Source: Planctomycetota bacterium (GTDB lineage: Bacteria; Planctomycetota; Phycisphaerae; UBA1845). From it: DNA of 8,684 nucleotides. Below the pieces are notes generated by a model that was not told the origin of the DNA, made no database searches, and saw only the letters and a list, made by a program, of their open reading frames with translations. A program made the translations under genes and the position numbers. Of the stretch, positions 5,262 through 8,684 are shown in pieces. Location of the stretch: NCBI GenBank assembly GCA_024278775.1, contig JAJRSP010000062.1, positions 1 through 8,684 on the forward strand. The letters are read 5' to 3'. Every line of letters starts with the position of its first letter. The stretch's first letter is position 1.

Positions 5262-6476
5262 ATGACCAACATCATTTTGTTTGAAGATGAGGGGTGCGTG
5301 GATCTGCAGCCGCTGACCTGCTGGCGGAGTGTGCCCGAGCTGCGCATCGGTCGGCGCATCCTGCTCGATGAGGTTGCCCAGATGCTCCAGAGGCCCATCG
5401 CCGGAATCTGGACGCGGGACGGGATGGCCGCCGTTGCCGCCCAGCGATGCCAGGTGCCCGTAAACGATCGCGTCGGCGCGGGCGATTGTCTGGTGAACGG
5501 GCGCTGGCTCCCTCATGGTCCGGTAGACTTTCCGGCCGCGCCATGCGTGGGGCGTGTGGATGGCGCGCTCGCGTTTGTCGTGTGCGATCAGTCACTGGCC
5601 GACAAGCTCAGCGCGCAAACGATGCTCTCGAAAGACCGCCACGACGTGGCACTAGATGGCGTGCCGGAGGTCGAAACCGACGGCCGGATGTATCGTTATC
5701 CGTGGGAGTTCATCGCAGACCTGTCGTCTCGGCTCTCGGCCGGGTGGCGTGACGCGGACGCCGCCGTGGAAGTCGAGCTTGACCCCCGTGTCACCCTGGA
5801 GGATCGGGATCGCATTCACATCGGTGAGCGAACCGAGGTCCATCCGACGGCTGCGATCGACGCCACCGGTGGCCCTGTGTTCATCAGCCACGACGTGACG
5901 ATCGGTGCCCAGGCGGTGATCGAAGGGCCGGTTTATCTCGGACCGGGCACACGTGTCAATCCGCGATCATGGCTGCACGGCGGCAACGCGATCGGTCCCG
6001 TGTGCAAGATCGGCGGCGAGATCGACGGATGCATCATGTGCGGCTACTCCAACAAGCAGCATGACGGTTTTCTGGGGCACGTCTTTGTGGGTAGCTGGGT
6101 GAATATCGGCGCGGGTACGAACAACTCCGATCTGAAAAACACTTACGGCAGCATTCGTGTGCCGCTCCATGGTCGGCCCATAGATACGGGGTTGCAGTTT
6201 TTTGGCGCGATCATCGGGGACCACGCCAAGCTCGGAATCAACACCACGCTCGCCACCGGTTCGGTCGTGGGGTTTGGAGCCGTTTCCGTGACGACAAAAA
6301 CGGTTCCAAAGTATCTTCCCTCGTGTAGTTGGGTCACGGACGATCGGGTGGAACGGGGCGACGTGGTGAAACTGATCGACGTGGCTGCCGCCGTGATGAC
6401 ACGTCGGCAAGTGAAAATGACCGATGCCGAAGCCGCCCTGTTCCGCCACCTACACGCGCTAACGGACCAGGCATAG
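5262..6476 (+). CDS. GlmU-like bifunctional protein: sugar-1-phosphate nucleotidyltransferase-like N-domain plus left-handed beta-helix acyltransferase-like C-domain
   Basis: This 404-residue cytoplasmic protein is probably of the alternative GlmU-like family seen in Bacteroidetes and planctomycetes. Residues 1-175 resemble its N-terminal domain (NIILFEDEGCVDLQPLTCWRSVPELRIG). Residues about 185-350 are hexapeptide repeats of a left-handed beta-helix (IGERTEVHPTAAID, VTIGAQAVIEGPVYLGPGTRV, GHVFVGSWVNIGAGTNNSDL, AIIGDHAKLGINTTL). NIGAGTNNSDL and the His267 region resemble the acetyltransferase part of classical GlmU. The expected role is making UDP-GlcNAc or a related activated sugar for the cell envelope; the exact substrate cannot be read from sequence. 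The classical GxGTRM pyrophosphorylase loop is absent. ATG 5262 is preferred because homologues begin with a short M-x-NIILF strand; a GTG at 5220 would add 14 residues. It is convergent with the PFK gene, 81 bp apart. Confidence 0.85.
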   Translation: MTNIILFEDEGCVDLQPLTCWRSVPELRIGRRILLDEVAQMLQRPIAGIWTRDGMAAVAAQRCQVPVNDRVGAGDCLVNGRWLPHGPVDFPAAPCVGRVDGALAFVVCDQSLADKLSAQTMLSKDRHDVALDGVPEVETDGRMYRYPWEFIADLSSRLSAGWRDADAAVEVELDPRVTLEDRDRIHIGERTEVHPTAAIDATGGPVFISHDVTIGAQAVIEGPVYLGPGTRVNPRSWLHGGNAIGPVCKIGGEIDGCIMCGYSNKQHDGFLGHVFVGSWVNIGAGTNNSDLKNTYGSIRVPLHGRPIDTGLQFFGAIIGDHAKLGINTTLATGSVVGFGAVSVTTKTVPKYLPSCSWVTDDRVERGDVVKLIDVAAAVMTRRQVKMTDAEAALFRHLHALTDQA

Positions 6477-6557
6477 CACCACGCGTGCGCCCGTCAGTTG
6501 ATGGCGGGTGCGGCGTTTGGCGGTCCCCCCAAGGTGTCATGGCTTTCCACGATATCG

Positions 6558-7883
6558 TTACTCTGCGCCCGGCGTGTGTCGAACGACGTATTCGAACCGC
6601 TCTCGGAACTGCGACGGCGTCATGCGGGCTTCGGCCGCCAGCGCCTCGAGGATCGACGGTGATGCGAAATCGTTTTTTTCAAGACGGATCATGTACGCCC
6701 GCGCGACCGTATAGGAGTAGCTCTTCATATCGACGCGGCGGATCGCCGTCCGGTTGGTCGTGGGGTCCACCATCTCGGTGAAGGGAATCGGAACGAGGTT
6801 GCCATCCTGCAACGTCACCATGACGCCGTGCGCTAGCTCACTCTCCGACTCCAACAACAGCCGCACGCCCCCGTGCCCGAGATCGCGCGTATAACAAAGA
6901 TCGGATGTGGCCGGTCGCGCACACCGCAGCTCATAACCCACCTCGTGCCCGATGATCGTCACCTTATCTCCGCGAACGGCGAAACGATTCGTCAGCTCAT
7001 CTTTGAGCAACTGCGCCAACGGAACTTCTGACAGTCGTGGGTGCCCGGCCGCATCCACGGGCACATCATGCCCGAGTAGTTTGGACAACTCCGCTCTATC
7101 CCCCAACCGGTGGGCGAGCCCCTCGGCCAACACCGCCACTCCGTCATTTCGCCCGGCGATCCGCCGTTTCAGTATAGCCCCTTCGATGATGTCCGCGATC
7201 TCGCGAATGGTGGTTCGGTTGGGAAACTCCTCGGGAATAATCGTCAGGGTGGCACCGGCCGACTTACCAATACCCAGCGCCAGGAACCCGGCGTTACGTC
7301 CCATGGTCACGGTGACGTACCAGCGACGCGTGGTACGAGAGTCTTCCATCAGATCAGCAATGATGCTCGATCCGACGTGTCGTGCGGTCGTAAATCCAAA
7401 TGTGGGCATACCGCCCGGCAGCGGAAGATCGTTGTCGATCGTCTTGGGGACGTGAACCACGCGGATCCGATCGACCATCGCTTCGGCGATAAACCGCGCG
7501 CTCAGCGCGGTATCATCACCGCCGATGGTGAGTAGGTGAGTGATACCGAGAGCGCTCAGTCGCTCGCTGACACGTCGGATACGCTCGGCATCGGGTCTCA
7601 CCACGGTAGATGTCGTCAGCGTGCCTTGATCCAACAGGTTCGCCCGAGCCGTACGCAGGATCGAACCACCATCGAGGTGAATCCGACTTGTGCTCGCGAT
7701 AGTCAGCTCAACGATGTGTTCGATCGGGTCGAACGCCTCGGCCACCAGGTGAGAAAAACCGTCATAGAAACCCAGCACCGCCGTCCCATTGTTGACGGCC
7801 TCTATGGCGGCTGCCCCGATCACCCCGTTGATGCCCGGTGCCGGTCCGCCGCCCACGACAATGCCCATGACTGATCGTTTCAT
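6558..7883 (-). CDS. pfp: 6-phosphofructokinase, pyrophosphate-dependent type
   Basis: This 441-residue cytosolic enzyme interconverts fructose 6-phosphate and fructose 1,6-bisphosphate. Motifs in order are the N-terminal phosphate loop GGGPAPGINGVI (11-22), TIGGDDT (119-125), PKTIDNDLPLPGG (146-158) with catalytic Asp150, TVTMGRNAGF (191-200), PEEF (217-220) and AEG (253-255). The second Asp of GGDDT (Asp124) and Lys147 replace the two glycines that ATP-dependent enzymes such as E. coli PfkA carry (residues 104 and 124 there). This pair is the accepted mark of PPi use, which makes the step reversible. At 441 residues it is longer than the 320-residue bacterial ATP enzymes, with a C-terminal extension. 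The start at 7883 fits the family N-terminus (MKRSVMGIVVGGGPAPG); the frame runs 44 codons further upstream, but that part crosses the predicted promoter and has no family likeness. It is transcribed alone. Confidence 0.94.
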   Translation of the reverse strand: MKRSVMGIVVGGGPAPGINGVIGAAAIEAVNNGTAVLGFYDGFSHLVAEAFDPIEHIVELTIASTSRIHLDGGSILRTARANLLDQGTLTTSTVVRPDAERIRRVSERLSALGITHLLTIGGDDTALSARFIAEAMVDRIRVVHVPKTIDNDLPLPGGMPTFGFTTARHVGSSIIADLMEDSRTTRRWYVTVTMGRNAGFLALGIGKSAGATLTIIPEEFPNRTTIREIADIIEGAILKRRIAGRNDGVAVLAEGLAHRLGDRAELSKLLGHDVPVDAAGHPRLSEVPLAQLLKDELTNRFAVRGDKVTIIGHEVGYELRCARPATSDLCYTRDLGHGGVRLLLESESELAHGVMVTLQDGNLVPIPFTEMVDPTTNRTAIRRVDMKSYSYTVARAYMIRLEKNDFASPSILEALAAEARMTPSQFRERFEYVVRHTPGAE

Positions 7884-7923
7884 ACGAACTCGGCCTTTTG
7901 AGATTCCCCCGAAAGCCCGGTCT

Positions 7924-7952
7924 ATTATCGGCACGAACAGGTGAGAAGCCAA
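7924..7952 (-). promoter_or_regulatory. Predicted sigma70-type promoter of the phosphofructokinase gene
   Basis: On the minus strand TTGGCT (7947-7952) and GATAAT (7924-7929, five of six matches to TATAAT) are 17 bp apart. The start would fall near 7917, giving a leader of about 34 nt. This argues against the longer reading frame starting at 8015. Confidence 0.5.
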
Positions 7953-8064
7953 ACGGACACGACATAGTCGGACCACATGGAGCGGGTGGGGGCCATACGC
8001 AACCGCGCCCGCCACCTATCTAATCAGGTGTGAAGAAGCGTTTGTACAAGATGGGAAGGTCGCG

Positions 8065-8253
8065 TTACGACGTGGCCGGTTCGGCTTCGGCGGTTTCTTC
8101 GGGCTTGTTCTTGTTGCGTTTTTTGTCGCGGTGTTCTTTGGAGCCGGCCGCCGCCTTTTCCCAGAGGGCGTAGGCCTCCTTCTTCTCGCCGCGCTTCCAG
8201 GCCGCCGCCGCGTTGATCCGCATCCGGTGAAAGGCTTTTGTAGGTCTTGGCAT
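8065..8253 (-). CDS. Small basic, charged alpha-helical protein of unknown function
   Basis: This 62-residue frame has a composition that looks selected: a basic start (MPRPTKAFHRMR), then a long helix rich in Ala, Lys and Glu (NAAAAWKRGEKKEAYALWEK, KEHRDKKRNKNK) and an acidic, disordered tail ending PATS. The spacing of Trp19, Ala and Leu around residues 13-40 suits a TPR-like or amphipathic helical pair (KKEAYALWEKAA). No function is recognised; it may be a lineage-specific small protein. The Shine-Dalgarno is weak (AGGG, 11 nt before the ATG). Two longer minus-strand frames overlap it (8024-8464 and 8016-8648), but their Arg/Pro-rich translations look like shadows. It lies upstream of, and in the same direction as, the PFK gene, 181 bp away. 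Confidence 0.5.
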   Translation of the reverse strand: MPRPTKAFHRMRINAAAAWKRGEKKEAYALWEKAAAGSKEHRDKKRNKNKPEETAEAEPATS

Positions 8254-8269
8254 CGTTTTCGTCGCCCTG

Positions 8270-8292
8270 CTCTGTCTTGTATCGCTCTGTCT
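8270..8292. repeat. Short direct repeat upstream of the small gene
   Basis: GCTCTGTCT occurs at 8270-8278 and 8284-8292 (14-bp step). It lies 17-39 bp upstream of the start of the small minus-strand gene, where a leader or promoter-proximal site would be. Purpose unknown. Confidence 0.3.
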
Positions 8293-8549
8293 CGTGACGT
8301 TCCCTCGCCGGACACACCCCGGCCCGTCTTACCGACGCAGATTCCAAAACTCTGCCGACGACAAGGACCCGGCATCCTAGCAGATTCCACAGGCAACGCC
8401 ACCCGCCCACCCCGGAAATCAACGTGGGGTCCACGCATTCGCCTCCGCCACCGAGAATGGTCACACCCCGTAGGAGGAACTGTCAGTAAAAACCGGACAG
8501 CCAAAACGAGCGAAAAAATATGACCGCACCGGCAATAAAGTAGAAACGT

Positions 8550-8575
8550 ATTTTTCCGCTTAAACGCGGAAAAAT
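8550..8575. repeat. Perfect 10-bp inverted repeat with 6-nt loop
   Basis: ATTTTTCCGC (8550-8559) and GCGGAAAAAT (8566-8575) flank TTAAAC. The T-tract comes first and the A-tract last on both strands, so this is not a standard intrinsic terminator, which would need the reverse order. It could be an operator or an RNA hairpin in the leader of the gene that may begin at 8628. Confidence 0.5.
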
Positions 8576-8627
8576 CAGTTCCTGCCGCATAGAGACGCAG
8601 ATCAGCGTCCTTATCTGAAAGGCCGCC

Positions 8628-8684
8628 ATGGATGATTATTTCGGACACGGATGTACTTTTTCGATCAATCCTCGCTGTGAATCT
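8628..8684 (+). CDS. Possible start of a plus-strand gene running off the right edge
   Basis: ATG at 8628 is preceded by AAAGG (8618-8622) at 5-nt spacing, and the frame stays open for all 19 codons to the edge (starting MDDYFGHGCTFSI). It follows an A/T-rich region with two inverted repeats that could be its leader. Nineteen codons are too few to identify a family or exclude chance. Confidence 0.25.
   Translation, partial: MDDYFGHGCTFSINPRCES

Larger units (their letters stand above)
8254..8627. other. 374-bp intergenic stretch
   Basis: No convincing gene is seen. It contains the short direct repeat next to the small gene, a 10-bp direct repeat GCAGATTCCA (8337-8346 and 8380-8389), a small hairpin CGTGG-GGT-CCACG (8423-8435), the larger inverted repeat at 8550-8575, and a five-pair hairpin GACGC-AGATCA-GCGTC (8594-8609). 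The part from about 8510 to 8580 is markedly A/T-richer than the rest of the window and probably regulatory. Confidence 0.4.

Noticed and set aside
6477..6557. Terminator between the convergent GlmU-like and PFK genes
   Set aside because: Only a weak hairpin with a wobble pair (CCGTC-AGTT-GATGG) and no T-tract on either side.
8016..8040. Terminator after the small gene
   Set aside because: CACCT-GATTAGAT-AGGTG can pair, but the stem has five pairs, the loop is eight and no T-tract follows.
8024..8464. Minus-strand 146-codon frame
   Set aside because: Overlaps the same small gene in a third frame, no family motif and no ribosome site.
8550..8575. Intrinsic bidirectional terminator
   Set aside because: The arms run T-tract to A-tract on both strands, the opposite of the A-stem-T order required.
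8016..8648. Minus-strand 210-codon frame
   Set aside because: The translation is rich in Arg and Pro without domain features and overlaps the better small gene (8065-8253) in another frame; it looks like a GC-rich shadow.

Overview
The window looks like chromosomal DNA of a GC-rich, free-living bacterium, most likely a member of the Planctomycetes. This is an inference from gene content: a secreted beta-propeller protein with an IPTL-CTERM sorting tail, a second exported protein built from NHL-type repeats, a GlmU-like two-domain protein of the alternative (non-classical) family, and a phosphofructokinase with the residues of the pyrophosphate-dependent type. No rRNA, tRNA, transposon, phage structural gene or CRISPR array was seen.

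Layout from left to right. Positions 1-1165 (minus) hold the N-terminal part of a large exported NHL-repeat protein that runs off the left edge; its repeats have a 144-bp period with a superimposed three-unit (about 432-bp) duplication. A divergent intergenic region (1166-1341) separates it from a plus-strand HTH/S24 self-cleaving repressor (1342-2004). Convergent with the repressor, 30 bp away, is a minus-strand six-bladed YWTD-type propeller protein with an IPTL-CTERM tail (2035-2985). Two more minus-strand genes follow: a stand-alone GBBH N-terminal-like (DUF971) zinc protein (3242-3616) and an ACT-less 2-hydroxyacid / phosphoglycerate dehydrogenase (3778-4740). A 521-bp stretch without a confident gene follows. 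Then come a plus-strand GlmU-like sugar nucleotidyltransferase / left-handed beta-helix protein (5262-6476) and, convergent with it, a minus-strand PPi-type phosphofructokinase (6558-7883). A probable small charged protein (8065-8253, minus) and a mostly empty 374-bp stretch close the window. The right edge may hold the first codons of another plus-strand gene.

The genes are mostly separate transcription units rather than one operon. The metabolic ones touch central carbon use: glycolysis / gluconeogenesis (PFK), possible serine synthesis (dehydrogenase) and cell-envelope amino-sugar nucleotides (GlmU-like). The two exported propeller proteins flank the repressor. A recurrent pattern is that three cytoplasmic genes (repressor, dehydrogenase, GlmU-like) have no visible Shine-Dalgarno sequence and carry a -10-like hexamer 7-8 nt before the ATG, as expected for leaderless mRNAs. 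The two exported-protein genes instead have strong Shine-Dalgarno sequences. I found no clear new multi-gene system. The most interesting items are the repressor's overlapping promoter/operator arrangement, the leaderless pattern and the higher-order repeat in the propeller gene.
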